Source: Bursaphelenchus xylophilus
Lineage: Eukaryota; Nematoda; Chromadorea; Rhabditida; Aphelenchoididae
NCBI GenBank assembly: GCA_904066235.2
Contig: CAJFCV020000001.1
Span: 14,131,291 to 14,195,290 of the forward strand
DNA: 64,000 bases
Reading direction: 5' to 3'
The number at the start of each line of letters is the position of its first letter. The first letter of the stretch is position 1. The position numbers were made by a program, and so were the translations under genes. Positions 39,695 through 51,365 of this stretch are shown piece by piece. A model generated the notes under the pieces. That model had not been told where the DNA came from, made no database searches, and saw only the letters and a list, made by a program, of their open reading frames with translations.

Positions 39695-42600
39695 CTATAT
39701 GCTTCTAGTGGGACTAATTCCCATTCTACTTTGCTTTGGCTTATTGCTATGCGCTTCGTCGAACTGCAGCTCAAGCTGGTTGAAGTACAACTTGGTCGCA
39801 ATCGCGTTGCTGTAGGCGGTCTCGCACAACTCCCGCTGCTTGCCGAAGGCCTCCAATCGATTGCAGTAGACGAGCATGGACACGGTGCAGGAGAGGATGG
39901 CGAACTGAAAAAGCACTCGACTTTCAAGGGAATGTGGTTGAAGAGGGATGCTCAGATTTTGATGAAACTTGGCACAAATTTAAGGTCGTCCAGAAAGTTT
40001 GTTCGTTTTTTTCATTTCTTTGTTTTACAAGGATTGTTTGTTATTTGGCAAATGGAATGTATAGTTATAAAAAACAAATATATACCATTTGCCAAACAAC
40101 AAACGATCCTCGTAAAACAAAGCAATGAAAAAAAAACGAACGAACTTTCTGGACGACCTAATAGAAACAGTCTTCTCAAGATGTATGCTGAGATATTTCT
40201 TGACAAGACTTTTTAGTATCTCGCTTTTCCAGGCCTACTTACGTTATGAATAGATATCACCAACGACCGAGAGAACACCTTGTCCTCGTTGATGGCCTGC
40301 AAGTTCTTGGCGATGAACGAGCAGAGCAGATAGAGCACGTACAAGGCGGAGTGCGCACAGGCGACGGGGAAGACCAGTCGGCTGGTGAAGTAGTTCTCGC
40401 GGATTTGATACGAACGCGAGAGGGAGTAACGGTCGAATATTCTGAAATGCCTTGTTATTACCGCAATTTTGAGAAGAAATTGACGGCTTTATTTTTTTGT
40501 CACTTTTGGCATTGTTTTGCTATACAGGGCGTAAAAGAATTTCTTTTAGATACTTGCACATTATGTAGTTTAGAAGGGAAGTCTTCCAAGTGTGGCGCTC
40601 AGATTTCGTTATAATTTTCTATGGGGGTTCTGGGATGGTCACAGGTTAATACCGAAAACGTTTTAGCCTGCACGCCAAGAAAAAGTGAAAAAACAATGAA
40701 CCTCGGATCAATGATTTTTGACGAAATGTCACCGAATTATCGGGTCACAAAAGAAAACTTTCCCAGTGAAAAAGCTCTTTTTCGAGAAAAATGTTTTTTC
40801 GACGACAGAAATAATTTTTCGAACTCGATAATTCTGTGGCACTTCGCAAAAAATCAATGATCCGAGATTCATTGTTTTTTCAATTTTCTGAAAGATTTTT
40901 TTTTGGCGTGGCCTGCGCTTTTCAGCTGCGGTCGAGATATTCTGCGGTCTTGAGAGAGCACGTAAAAGGAGAGTAGGAGAGATAAGAGACGGGTTTTTGC
41001 CTGTAACTTTTCCGCTTCTGCACTAAAAATTTTTATTTTTTGTGTAAATATTATACGCCTCATCTGTAGCTGATCCTGAAAATTTTAGACCGCAAATCAA
41101 AAAAAAAATTGTAACTTTTTTTCCAATTTCCGATAAAAAATTCTGGAAACCGCTAGCTAGGATTCGCACATCTCTTACTGTAAAAAGCCCAATATTTCTG
41201 TAAAATCTGACTTTATTCCCTGCGAAATTCGCAAAGACATCTCCCCCGCTCTCCACATTTCACGTTCTCTCTCGGCCGCAAACATCGTTGAATATCTCAG
41301 TTTCCACTGCAAGCCGGGAACTAAGATGTTCAAAGGTTATGTTGCAAACCATTTCAAAGGCAACTGCAATATTTTAAGAGGAGACATTTTATACGATCAA
41401 ACATTTTTTGTCGTATAACATGTCACCTACACTCACAATTGTGGATGTGAAAAGCTGGCTTTCTAGTAGTAGCGAAAAATCAAATTCTGCTACAAAAACT
41501 TCGTTCGGAGAGATTTTATACGACCAAACATGTTTCATCGTATAAAATGTCTCGACTGCTCCTGGAAAGCGCGAGTTGCCCCAGACATCATTGTCTTTGG
41601 GGAGATCAGCAAAATTCTCCGCCCGAAACTTACATCTGCGCCGATTTCTTGTTGAAATACTGTAACATGAGGTCCGAAAACGTCGTAATCATCTCGATCC
41701 CAAACAACACCATCGAAACATAGGCTGCTTTGGGCTGATCTTTCATTATTTGACTGTCACAATAAGGCATTCGATAGGTGAAACTGGGCGGTTTGCACAA
41801 CTCGTAATTGATGAGAATGGTGACTAGCCACTGAAAGGATTTAGTAGTCGAAAAGTGGCGCTCAGAATTTGATGAAATTTGACGTCTATGCGTATGACTT
41901 TTGGCTAGGCCAATTTTTAATTCTTGAAAATCTTAGCGCGCGCTTTCCAAGGACGACCGAGAAACTTGGAAATGTTTGCAAAGGGCAAACAAAACGCAGA
42001 GCGGTCGGAGAAAAGTACGTTTTGACTCTATCTTATGCGTAAAAGGCTGATTTTTTGGGAACATTTTTCTTCACGGTAGAAACTACGCATATCTATGAAA
42101 CTTTTCATCACCAAAGTTTATCAAAAAGCGTCACATTTGTGCCATACGTGTGTACAATTACCGACTCCTATCTCTGCAAAATTTGCCCTGCTTTGAGGCC
42201 GTAAAATGGCACTTTATGAAAATACAGGGTGGGCCACTAAAACCTTTCGTCCTCTTTCTTTAGATTTTTCCGCGGAGACTCCGCCGATTTCCATGAAATT
42301 TAGATTTTTCTGGAGCTGAGATGCGCCATTTTCAACCGGTTGAATTTGAAAAAAAAATATCCTGAATTGACCTTTCTATGCAATTCCAAAGTTTTTGAAA
42401 ATGATTTTCGAGCCAAAACCGCTAAAACTTAGAAAATTTTTGGAATGATTTTGAAAACTTGGTCATTTTTTCGGGTTTTTGGGGGAAATGTTACTCGTTT
42501 TGCCTCATATATAGAGGACGGAAGGTTTTAGTGGCCCACTTTGTACTAAACATTCAATAACTTACCGCCACAAGAACGGCCGTCATTCCGAAGCCCCGTC

Positions 42601-45377
42601 CCTTCCTCTCGTAGTCATCCTTGTACATTCGCGCCATAATTCGCTCGATACAAATGAAGAAATGTAGCATGGTAAGGGTTGTTGTGGTCCAAGTCAAGGG
42701 CCACTTGAGGAGTGCGCCCAGCCAGAACGGATAGACATTTGTGCAGTACTCGATGTAAACAAAGGCACGGATGAAAATGACCAGATTGGAGATCATGTTG
42801 GTCGAGGTTTGGATCAGAATTACTATGGCGAGATTGGTGATTATCACCTGAAAAATTTTATGGGGGTTTCTTGATCTTTGGTGCTAGGAGTTTTTGAGTC
42901 ATCGACAGTTTGGGTTGACAATACTTTGAGCAGTCGCAATTTGTTGTTGTATGCATGGGGAGGCTAGCTGAAGGCTTAGCTAGTAGAAATAATAATAAGA
43001 TTGACTGGGTTCTAAGACAGTTTATCACTTATCTTGAGGTATTTTGCGGGCATGATTACAATGATATCCGGATAAAATATTTCTTTGTTTTTTTGAAGTA
43101 ACTTTTTGTCTTTTCTATGTTACAGTAGCTCAGGGTCAAGAAAACTAAAGCTAGCAAGCGCTAAAATTCGAAAAAGAGGTCATACTGGAAGTCTTCGGCT
43201 CCACCGATCTCCCGTTGAACCTTCGCCGAGCCTTTGCTGAGCCTTCGCCGAGCATCCGCCAAGCCCGTGACAAGTCTTCGCTGAGTCTCGAACGGCTTTT
43301 GCCAGGTTTTGTAGACACCTCTATAGCGCGAGCTAGCCTCTTGAGGAATTGATAAATGCCTTTGCCAAGCCTTCGCAAAGTTACCGCCAATCCTTCGCTG
43401 AGCCTTTGTAAAGTCTCTGCCGAGCACTCGACAAGTCTTTGCCGAGTCTCTAGCGATTTCGCCAGGCCTTCTGGACACCTCTATAGCGCGAGTAACCCCT
43501 CTAGAGGAATTGATAAATGGTTTTTCCTGCCTATTTCTACCGTAGAGGTAATGTTTCCACAAAAAATCAATGTTTTCCGCGCGAAACTGGCAAAAATACG
43601 GCCAAAAAGTGTTCTTTCTCTGACCGCTCTCCACGTTTTGCATACTCTTTCGGTGGCGAAGATCGTTGAATATCTCGACTGCCCGTGCAAAACACAAACT
43701 AAAATTTGCTGTAGCTTATATTAGGGTGTCCCATAAGTCTTGCAAATTTTTGGGTCGTCGATTTGTGTGAATTACTGTAAGCTTTGAGACGCATTACGGA
43801 GTATGTTGGATATACGGGTTTGAAGCTCAGGTAAAGCGTTTTCAAATGGTGTATGACAAGGCCACATAAGGTTCACCTGCTACCCACACTGCCCCGATAT
43901 TGTACTAGACATTAAGAAAAATTTTGCTTGCTGATTTTAAAATGGATATATGCGTTGTAGAAATATGTGGTCTATGCCCAAAGTGTGTGCTAAATTTCAC
44001 CAAAATCAGGACGTTGCACTTCGCAAAGCTCGCTGTCAACTATATGTATGACACATAACAACCTCTGTTACCTTAAAATTGGGATGAGCAGTCAATTTTT
44101 TCTTCCGCGCAAAGACGCTGATGAGCACGATGAATCCAATGAATGAGTTCAGAACAGTGACCAACTCCACGCCTCGACTGAACGCACTCTTGTTGTAGGC
44201 CTCGGTCAGCTCGCATAGCTCATCGCTCATCGCTCGGAGCTCCTGAAACAGGGGCGTTAAAGTGGATGGTGCCATTCGGACATTTTTAGCTTCGATTTTG
44301 CTAATGACTTGAGAAATAACGAAGCAACATTTAAGAACAATATATTCTTGGGATCCCCGAGGTCCCGTTTTTTGGGCCATGAATTTTTTTCTGATATTTT
44401 GATCATAGAGAGCAATCTTTCCACAAAAAAATGAACTCTTTCTGCCCGAAACTGGCAAAGATACGGATAAAGTGTTTTCTCTGACCGCTCTCCGCATTTT
44501 GCGTACTCTCTAGGGGTGCAAAACTCGTTAAATATCTCAAAGCGCAAGCTACAATTTTTATGAATTTATATGTGGCCTATGTCCGAAATATGTGACTTGT
44601 GCCAAGTTTCATGAAAATTCGAGTGTTACACTTTGAACATGTTTGTTGTATTGTTAATAAATTCATGAAACATGTGCATCTTGTCGGTTTTAAACTTTAA
44701 AAAAGTCTAATGTTTAGCTCGACAAAACAGTCGGAAACAAAGCGAATTGCAGGTGATATTCTTGAGAGATCAGAGATCTTTGAAACGTCATGTCTTTCAT
44801 TGGAAGGCAAATTTAAAAGACCTCAAAAATTCCCATTGTTTACACCTTGTAACACCCCCAGACATTATAAAAATTAATTCAATTTCGTGGTGTTCAAGGT
44901 GACAAACGCAATTAATAGGCCATGTTACGATGTGCATATTGATTAAATCTTAGTCGGGAAATAGCTTCAACTTCGATTGGATTGACGTGATATTGCAATA
45001 AGAAACTGTATGGCCAAAAAAAGGCGATCCTGCGTGCCCAGAAATACAAGTTTTGTAAATTTTGGTACGTTTTTTTCCCAAGTTATTCGCAGAATAAACC
45101 CTCCCGGGTCGGTTGCATGCAGGAAGCGACAATTGGGGACACTAAAAACTACTCAAATAACTCGGCCCAACTTGCACATAAAACTATATAAAATGATATA
45201 TATATTTTGCTTAAAACGGGCTAAAGATTTCACAGCAATACATTCACCGAAAATTACAGCAAATTGACTACTTAGAGCCTCATTTTTCAATTGCTCTTCC
45301 CCCTACAATCTAACGACAAGAACGCATCAACAACCTCTTACCTTTGCGGAGATTTCACTGAGTAAAAATCCGTCCAT
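39695..45377 (-). CDS. Seven-transmembrane chemoreceptor, Sra-superfamily type (SRA/SRAB/SRE-like)
   Basis: Six exons read leftwards (45342-45377, 44072-44242, 42566-42847, 41634-41830, 40243-40441, 39695-39904) give 364 residues, frame closed. It is a predicted sensory G-protein-coupled receptor. Span 1 is GVELVTVLNSFIGFIVLISV. Exon 3 carries two or more spans and ends with FFICIERIMARMYKDDYERKG, which resembles the 'ER-x-x-AT...YE' end of span 3 in Sra-superfamily receptors. Exon 5 has RYSLSRSYQIRENYFTSRLV, like the 'RFQ-x-x-EN' loop typical of SRE and SRAB receptors. The precise family needs a profile search. It is convergent with the STR-type receptor, 300 bp between stop codons. Introns of 1.2-1.7 kb hold several MITEs. 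Confidence 0.87.
39983..40158. mobile_element. Near-perfect hairpin MITE flanked by TA, in Sra-type gene intron 5
   Basis: The arms of about 85 bp start with AGGTCGTCCAGAAAGTTTGT and end with the complement. TA lies on both sides. The short central loop makes this almost a complete hairpin. Confidence 0.88.
40658..40915. mobile_element. Inverted-repeat element in Sra-type gene intron 4
   Basis: The ends pair: TGCACGCCAAGAAAAA...AACAATGAACCTCGGATCAA on the left and TGATCCGAGATTCATTGTTT...GGCGTGGCCTGC on the right. Confidence 0.75.
41381..41553. repeat. Two palindromes of the AAACATGTTT family
   Basis: 41381-41426 (one arm altered: AAACATTTTTTGTCG) and 41508-41553 (GACCAAACATGTTTCATC). Both are in intron 4 of the Sra-type gene. 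Confidence 0.88.
42228..42541. mobile_element. MITE with ACAGGGTGGGCCACTAAAAC ends
   Basis: The left end ACAGGGTGGGCCACTAAAACC pairs with GGTTTTAGTGGCCCACTTTGTA on the right. GTCCTC on the left and GAGGAC on the right are also mirrored. It is related to the 15346-15495 element. Confidence 0.82.
43150..43720. repeat. GCCGAGCCTTCGC-type repeats and dispersed family member, Sra-type gene intron 2
   Basis: 43200-43470 has about ten words of the type GCCGAGCCTTCGC with variations. 43520-43700 is a copy of the dispersed family with TTTCTACCGTAGAGG...CTGACCGCTCTCCAC. Another copy, on the plus strand, is at 44390-44550 in intron 1 region. Confidence 0.6.
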
Positions 45378-46052
45378 TCGGCGAATATATTCGAGTATTT
45401 GAAAGTGAAATGTGGCTTAGCGGAACATGCACTACAAATGTTAAACAGCAAGTTTCAGCGCAAGCCGCCGGTAGTTTGATAATGGCAAGTCAAACATAAG
45501 GCCTTAATATCGTCAGCCTACTCAAATAACTCGATTTTGGAAGCAAATGAATTATGAGTAAAGCGTACTCAAAGAACCCTTATAAAGCACCAAGTTAATC
45601 AATTTAATTTTAATTTTTAACAAGTAAAGTGGTTCAAGTGCGACGCTAAACTTTAATGAGAGAGACATGACATACAAGGGTAAGACTCCTTAGAATTTCT
45701 GTATGTTTTGCATACATATTAGAGATGGGCCAAGTAAGAGATTGGTGAAAAAAAGCGCTACGATTTTTCATAACTCCAAAAAATAAAAAAATGATGACTT
45801 TTTTGTAGAACCATTACTCACTACAGTAGAAATAGACATGAAATTTTACATGCCAAAATTCGAAAAAAGTGAATAATTGTGTGATTTTTTTCGAGCTGCG
45901 CCCTAGATTTTTCCGAAATTTTTTTTTTTAAAATTGAATTTTTTCTATTTTTTCTCCTTGAAAAATGAAAAAAATGAAATCAAAGAACCTAAAAAAAGCA
46001 TTTTTCAACATTCGTTTCATAGCTCATTTCCAAATTCCCCCCGTTTCCCAAG
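45378..46052. other. Intergenic between Sra-type gene and secreted Thr-rich gene
   Basis: Mostly nothing recognised. 45810-45915 is an inverted copy of part of 51905-52060 (GAGCTGCGCCCTAGATTTTT). Confidence 0.45.
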
Positions 46053-47646
46053 ATGGTCGGTCGTTTTCTGGTCGTTTCTTTTCTGTTCTCCTCGCTTATT
46101 TCCCTTTCATCTGCCGGTAATTCCACATCTCCGGAAGTCCCGAACCCACAAACCTCACCGGTCCCGGCGCCGGCCACAACTACCACACCGGCCACAACTC
46201 CCACAACTCGCAAGACAACCACGACTCGCCAGACAACCACAACTCCCACAACTCGCAGGATCCCCACAACTACCACTCCTCCCCCCAAGACGGGTTTGAA
46301 GAAATGCACCTCGGACGAGGACTGCAAAGAAAATGGGTACATTTGCATGAAAGACACCGGTCTCGCACGGTTTTGCATCCCAAGTGGGTTCTTTTTAATG
46401 CTTTTTATTATTTTTTTATTTTTTGGATTTTTTTGACGAAAAATAATTTTTTTTGGATGTTTTGGTGAAATAAAAGTTTTAAAAAAGCCAAAAAAAATTT
46501 CAAAAATGCTAAAAAAATTGGAAAAATATATATTTTTGAAATTTCTCTTTGAAAAGAAAAAAAATAAAAAAATAAAAAAAAAATAAAAAAATCCAAAAAA
46601 AAGGAAAATATCGTTTTTTTTGTATTTTTTTGAATTTTTAACGGAAATACAAAATTTAAAAAATAAAAAAAAACAATTTCTATTTATTTTACAATTTTTT
46701 CAGAGATCCCTTGCCAAACGCATAAAGACTGCCCCTCGTTAAACTGCAAGACCAACCACTGCTACCCATGTAAGTTTCAAAGCCGCTATGCAGGAAATTA
46801 GACTTCTATTTAGCGTGCTCGAAGTGCACGGTTTTCCATTACCAGGGCGCAGCTCGCCTTGGAAAAGCCTTCAATCTCCGGGTTGATTTTTCAATCATAA
46901 TTGAAAAATCAATCATAATTCTCAGGAAAATAAAAAGTGCGCGACTTGCGGTCGATATTTTGTACGAAGAAAAAAGTTGGGAAAAAGTTCCTTATTTTGG
47001 CCACGACAAAGATACTCCGCGAACTGCGCCCAAGCTTGGGCACTAAAGTTAGGAAAAAACGCTTCGACCTTTCTGGAACTGAATTACTATAATAGCTCTA
47101 TAGTTTTAAGGGTACCTACGAAGGCTATGACGACACATTTAGCTCCATACGGACGCAATAAGTTTAGTTCCGGACATGTTTCGTCGTATAAAGTGTAAAA
47201 TCACAGGCTGCAGCCATTTTTGAAGGGTAAGGTGCTACGTAAAAAAGAAGGTACCTCGCTAAGTAAATCCACTGTCCGGGCATTCACAACGATGAATTGA
47301 GCCTGCACGCTAAATTTGGGCTAATTCCTTATATTATAACTTCCGCAAAGTTATAATATAAGTTGTGGCCAAAATAAGGAACTTTTACCGCACTTAGGCT
47401 TATATTTACGTGGTCGCAACACAATGTCTTCCTTTCTCTTGGCGCAGCTTGCATTGATTTCTTTCGGTGTTGCCAATTAATCCAGGAAAAGCACAAAGAA
47501 ATTTCTTTTGTTTTTACGATTTTTCTCCTTTTTCAGTGCGTGAATTCTGCCTTTTGGCCCCAGAACCGAATCCGTGCGCGGGCAGAAAGAAGTGTCAACG
47601 ATCCGCTGTTGTCAATGACATTGGAGAATGCGTTACCACAGATTGA
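46053..47646 (+). CDS. Small secreted Thr/Pro-rich, Cys-rich protein
   Basis: Three exons (46053-46383, 46704-46769, 47537-47646) encode 168 residues in a closed frame. The parts in order are a signal peptide (FLVVSFLFSSLISLSSAG), a mucin-like linker of about 55 residues dominated by Thr and Pro (likely O-glycosylated), and a Cys-rich region with the pattern CTSDEDCKENGYIC, CQTHKDCPSLNC, CYP, FC and CAGRKKC. The Cys spacing recalls small EB-like or dickkopf-like modules of nematode secreted proteins, but I cannot assign a family. The terminal TTD-stop reads into the start of the repeat element at 47643, so the present stop codon may come from that element. An extra exon in the 767-bp intron 2 cannot be excluded. 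Confidence 0.72.
46979..47395. mobile_element. MITE (AAAGTTCCTTATTTTGGCC family), copy 2
   Basis: Full-length relative of 9149-9548, with the same ends and the same internal order (GCGCCCAAGCTTGGGC, AAATCACAGGCTGCAGCC, CACTGTCCGGGCATT). Confidence 0.85.
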
Positions 47647-48430
47647 GTACGGAAAGGTCCGCTGCGGAAAGGTCCGCTAAAAAAAGGACAGAGGAGAGCG
47701 GGGAGGAGGGAAGGGGGAGGTTTTCGATGGCGCTGATTTCGAAAATCATATCGATTTTTTCCGAATTTTACAATTTTGCTTAAGCAGTAGTGTCATTTTC
47801 GTTGTAAAGACGAAAAAAGAGTCATAAGTTTTCTTACAACATCATACAAGTTGTTTTTACCAATTTTTACCAATTAAAACATTTATTTTAAAGAAATGAG
47901 AAAGATGGGCAAAAATTCAGAAATGGATACAATTTTCAAAATCAGCACCACCGAAAACCCCGAAATCCATTATTCAAAAAAAAAAATTTTTTTTGGTACA
48001 ATTTCCTTTTTCTGGCCCCGCCGAAAAGCAAGAATTTCCGGTTCGCGCCCACAACTTTTGCTAACTGCGAAACACGGTTTCGCACCTTTGCTCGTAGGAA
48101 TTTCAGGCTTAGGCTTAGCCTCAGGCTTAGGTTTAGGCAGGTTAGGCTTAGTCTTAGGCTTAGGCTTAGTTTAGCGCTTAGGCTGTTTCCTACTTTTATT
48201 CGCAGCCTGCAGAGAAACTGAGGCGCAAGCTGCGAAGCGCGGGGCCAGAAAAATTATAGTTTTCCTTCTTTTTAATTACTATTATAATTTACACTACTGC
48301 TTAAGAAAAATTGTAAAATTCAGAAAAAATGGATACGATATTCGAAATCATCGCCATCAAAAACCTCTCCCCTCTCCCCTCTCCCCGCCCTTTTTTCTTT
48401 TTTTAGCGGACCTTTCCGTCCTTCGTGGTT
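47643..48430. mobile_element. 0.8-kb foldback element with TTAGGC-like tract inside
   Basis: The arms pair: GGAAAGGTCCGCTAAAAAAA...GGCGCTGATTTCGAAAATCA...GCTTAAGCAGTAGTGTC on the left, and the complement (ACACTACTGCTTAAG ... TTTTTTAGCGGACCTTTCCG) on the right. 48107-48185 inside is a degenerate TTAGGC tract. The left arm is also found at 19379-19600. Confidence 0.85.
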
Positions 48431-49291
48431 ACTCTAATGTATAATTTTTTTTAGAAATATTTTGATGAATAAATGTGCGTGATGACTCTTCGGATTTTTT
48501 ATTTTATTTTATATTTTTGCAATAAACTTTGGACAGCATTGATGTCCGATTCCACCTTCGGATAGAAAAGAAATTCAACGATCTGGCTAGTGGTCTTGCG
48601 GTGGTTTCCTCTGTCGATTACCTTGCACAACTTATTCTACCTGAAATTGCTCGGCCTCCCAGGTGGAAGGTTGCGTATGTGGATGTCGGGTAATCGAAAG
48701 ATATCGTTCCCCTGTAATATGGACACGAGAATAGAGAATGACCAACACGAATAAATGATTTATCAATAAAAGTAAACAATACAATAAAATAAGCAATACA
48801 ACACAACTCTACAACAACAAAACTACTACACTTCACAACTACACTTCACAACACGCTCGACAACACTACAACTACACTCCACAACAACGCCAACAACACA
48901 ACTACCAAGTGAAGATGGGATAAAACCTCGGAGAAGGTTACGGTGTCGTGATTCAGGCTCTCCGCTTCGGGATCTCTCCACCAAACATTCTCGAACATCG
49001 GGGAAAAACAACTGGGGAAACAGTTGACACAGGGACACCTCTCTCTCTCCATAAATTCCATCAAGTTGACACATCGCGGATAACTCCAGGTTCCGTGGAA
49101 TCTGACAATTGATCATAGCACAAAATCAAGAAGTGTGCGCAAAATTTAGGAAGATCTGAGCGCCGTATTGGCCACTTTCCTTGTTATAATCTCTTCCAGC
49201 TTATGTCCAAATGATCGTCAGCTCTTTCTGATAAACAAATGTGTTATAAACCTTGATTTTTCCTATTATATCGCCATCAATTGTTTTGAAA
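48431..49291. other. Intergenic, partly CAACA-rich
   Basis: 48775-48910 is rich in ACAACA/ACTACA words. The minus strand of 48490-48640 is open (ending FLFYPKVESDINAVQSLLQK) but lacks a convincing start or splice partner. The rest shows nothing I can name. Confidence 0.4.
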
Positions 49292-51365
49292 ATGATTTGT
49301 TTTGGCCTCTATTTCTCGATGCTTTTCATAATTCCCCTCATAAACGCGTGTGAGCGAAGTTCTCCGGCTTATAAAGAGAGTTCAGTGTAAGGAAAGTGAT
49401 CATTTTACCTTGAATTTCGCTCGTATTTCAGTCACGACAGCATTGCCAACTGCAAAGAACAAGAAGAGTAAGTTATATCGGAACGTCTCTAGGTTATTTC
49501 ACCCTAACTTTTCCAGTCCATTCCAATGCGTGGCCGACCTAAATGTGCGCCCAGCCAACTTGCTGATGAACTTTGGGCATGCTGTCGGGTTCCTGGACAA
49601 GTACGGCCACTCGAATGACATCAGTCACGAAGCGCGGGCCTTGTACGACAACTGCACGAAAAGCCTGATCCATCAGATGCCGCATCATTTTAGAGTGAAG
49701 GTAATGAACGCTCATTTCATGGTCTCTTTATTGTGTCAGGATTTTGGCCATATCTTGGTGAACGTTTTGTAAAAACAATATTTTTTGTTGAAATGTAGCC
49801 CTCTTGGCCAGTGATAAAAGCTGAAATTTTTGGTGCCAAAACTTCCAAAAAAGCGTTGCGGCAGAACTCTCCCCCTTTTCTGAACTCTCCCCCTTTTTGA
49901 ACACACCCCTTGAATGAACCCTCCCCCTTTTTTGAACACCCCCCCTCATTTTGAAATTTGAAAAAATGAGGTGTGATATGTTATACGATGAAAGTTTTTT
50001 TTTTCAAATTGAGAAAAATGAGGTGTGACATTTTATACGATGGATTTTTTTTTCAAATTGAAAAAATGAGGTGTGACATGTTATACGATGCAAGTTTTTT
50101 TTTCAAATTGAAAAAACTAGGTGTGGCATGTTATACGATGAAAATTTTTTTCAAATTGAGAAAAATTGGGTGTGACATTTTAATTTGAAAAAATTGCATC
50201 GTATAAGATGTCACACCTTATTCTTTTCAATTTCAAAAAAAAATTTTCATCGCATAACATGTCACATCTCATTTTTCTCATTTTTTTTCTTTGCACTGTG
50301 CAATTTGTTGTTTTTTTTGCACCGTGCAATAGGCTTTTTTTGGGCTGTCGCAACATACCGCTATTTGTACAATGCACACTCCAGAAATCACTCCAGCAAC
50401 TTTACAAACTAACTATTATTTTTAAAAAATTTCATCTAAATTTTTGCCAAGTTCCAACCAATTTTCCTCCGAAATCTCCCTTATTCTCTAATTCTTTATA
50501 AAATTTCAGCTGCTAAAAATTCTGAACGTGAAGACGTACGAGAAACAGTGCTGGAGCAAGGATGAGATTTGCGAAATGAACCGCAAATTTCTATTTCCGT
50601 TTGTTTGTCTGGCTCGAAGAAAGTGTAGCGAGTACTTGACGGACTCCTTTTATACGCTAACCTATGCCCATCAGATGTTGCATTTGGAGACGAATGATGC
50701 GTTAAAGTACGTGCAGACATAAATTTAATTTTTAAATGTTTTTTTCTTGTTGTGCATAGGTCACGTAGCAATCCTGGAAAATTTTATTGGGTCACGCTCG
50801 GCAGGAGACATGTTATACGACGGAACATGTTTCAGCGTATAAAATGTCGTCGCATAGAACTTTGAAACAAAGCAGAATTAAGGCTTAGCGGGCCGTATAG
50901 CAGCTCCTGAAAATCTTCGGTCAATCTCTACGGGTGACATGTTATACGATGAAACATGTTTCAGCGTATAAAATGTCTCCGCATAACATTTTGAAGCACA
51001 ACAAAAATAAGTCGTAGTAGATTATATTTCAATTGCTGAAAATTTTAAGTCACACTATTCAGGGGCATTTTATACGCTTAAACATGTTTCATCGTATGAA
51101 ATGTCCCCGGCTTGGCTTCACCAAAATTTTCAGTAATTGATACACGTCATCTTTTCACTTGCTGCAACGACTTTTCAGCTGCTCCGAAACCGATGAGACA
51201 GACGTTCCCGAGGCGTTGTTCGAAATGGCGGCCACCTTCCCAGCCCACGGCATTTTGAATCATCATTTTTGTCAGCACATTTCAACCCCACCGAGACTGA
51301 CCTTAAAAGAGTCTTTTACAAACAACCTTGTCATTTCAGTTGAGGTCGATTTTCATTGGCCATAA
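49292..51365 (+). CDS. Secreted Cys-containing protein of unknown family
   Basis: Five exons (49292-49386, 49432-49467, 49517-49700, 50510-50706, 51179-51365) give 232 residues with every phase matching. It starts with a signal peptide (MICFGLYFSMLFIIPLINA) followed at once by Cys. About ten Cys are spread along the chain (FQCVADL, DNCTK, QCWSKDEIC, FVCLARRKC, NCSETD, HFCQH), so a disulphide-rich extracellular domain is likely. The C-terminal part is His/Thr-richer and ends VEVDFHWP. I do not recognise the family; it is reminiscent of nematode-specific secreted domains. Intron 3 (809 bp) holds the composite repeat shared with the STR gene, and intron 4 holds three palindromes of the AAACATGTTT family. 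Confidence 0.82.
49860..50275. repeat. Composite repeat: GAACTCTCCCCC words and six copies of a palindrome half
   Basis: 49860-49950 repeats GAACTCTCCCCCTTTTT. 49965-50175 has five direct copies of GAGGTGTGACATGTTATACG with A/T-rich spacers of 25-35 bp. 50195-50270 continues with two copies in the opposite direction. It is the mirror of 38370-38660. The regular spacing looks array-like but is not a CRISPR. Confidence 0.8.
50805..51107. repeat. Three palindromes of the AAACATGTTT family
   Basis: 50805-50848, 50934-50979 and 51062-51107, spaced about 129 and 128 bp apart. The sequence between them shares words such as TGAAAATTTT, so this may be a degenerate tandem array with a period near 128 bp. 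Confidence 0.85.

Noticed and set aside
48618..49116. Minus-strand open frames of 72-96 codons
   Set aside because: Biased composition from ACAACA-rich sequence, with no signal, domain or splice partner. I considered a retrotransposon remnant but found no LTR pair or protein match.
49965..50275. Regularly spaced direct repeats resembling a CRISPR array
   Set aside because: Spacers are A/T-rich and alike, the repeat is half of a dispersed palindrome, the orientation flips, and the host is a eukaryote.
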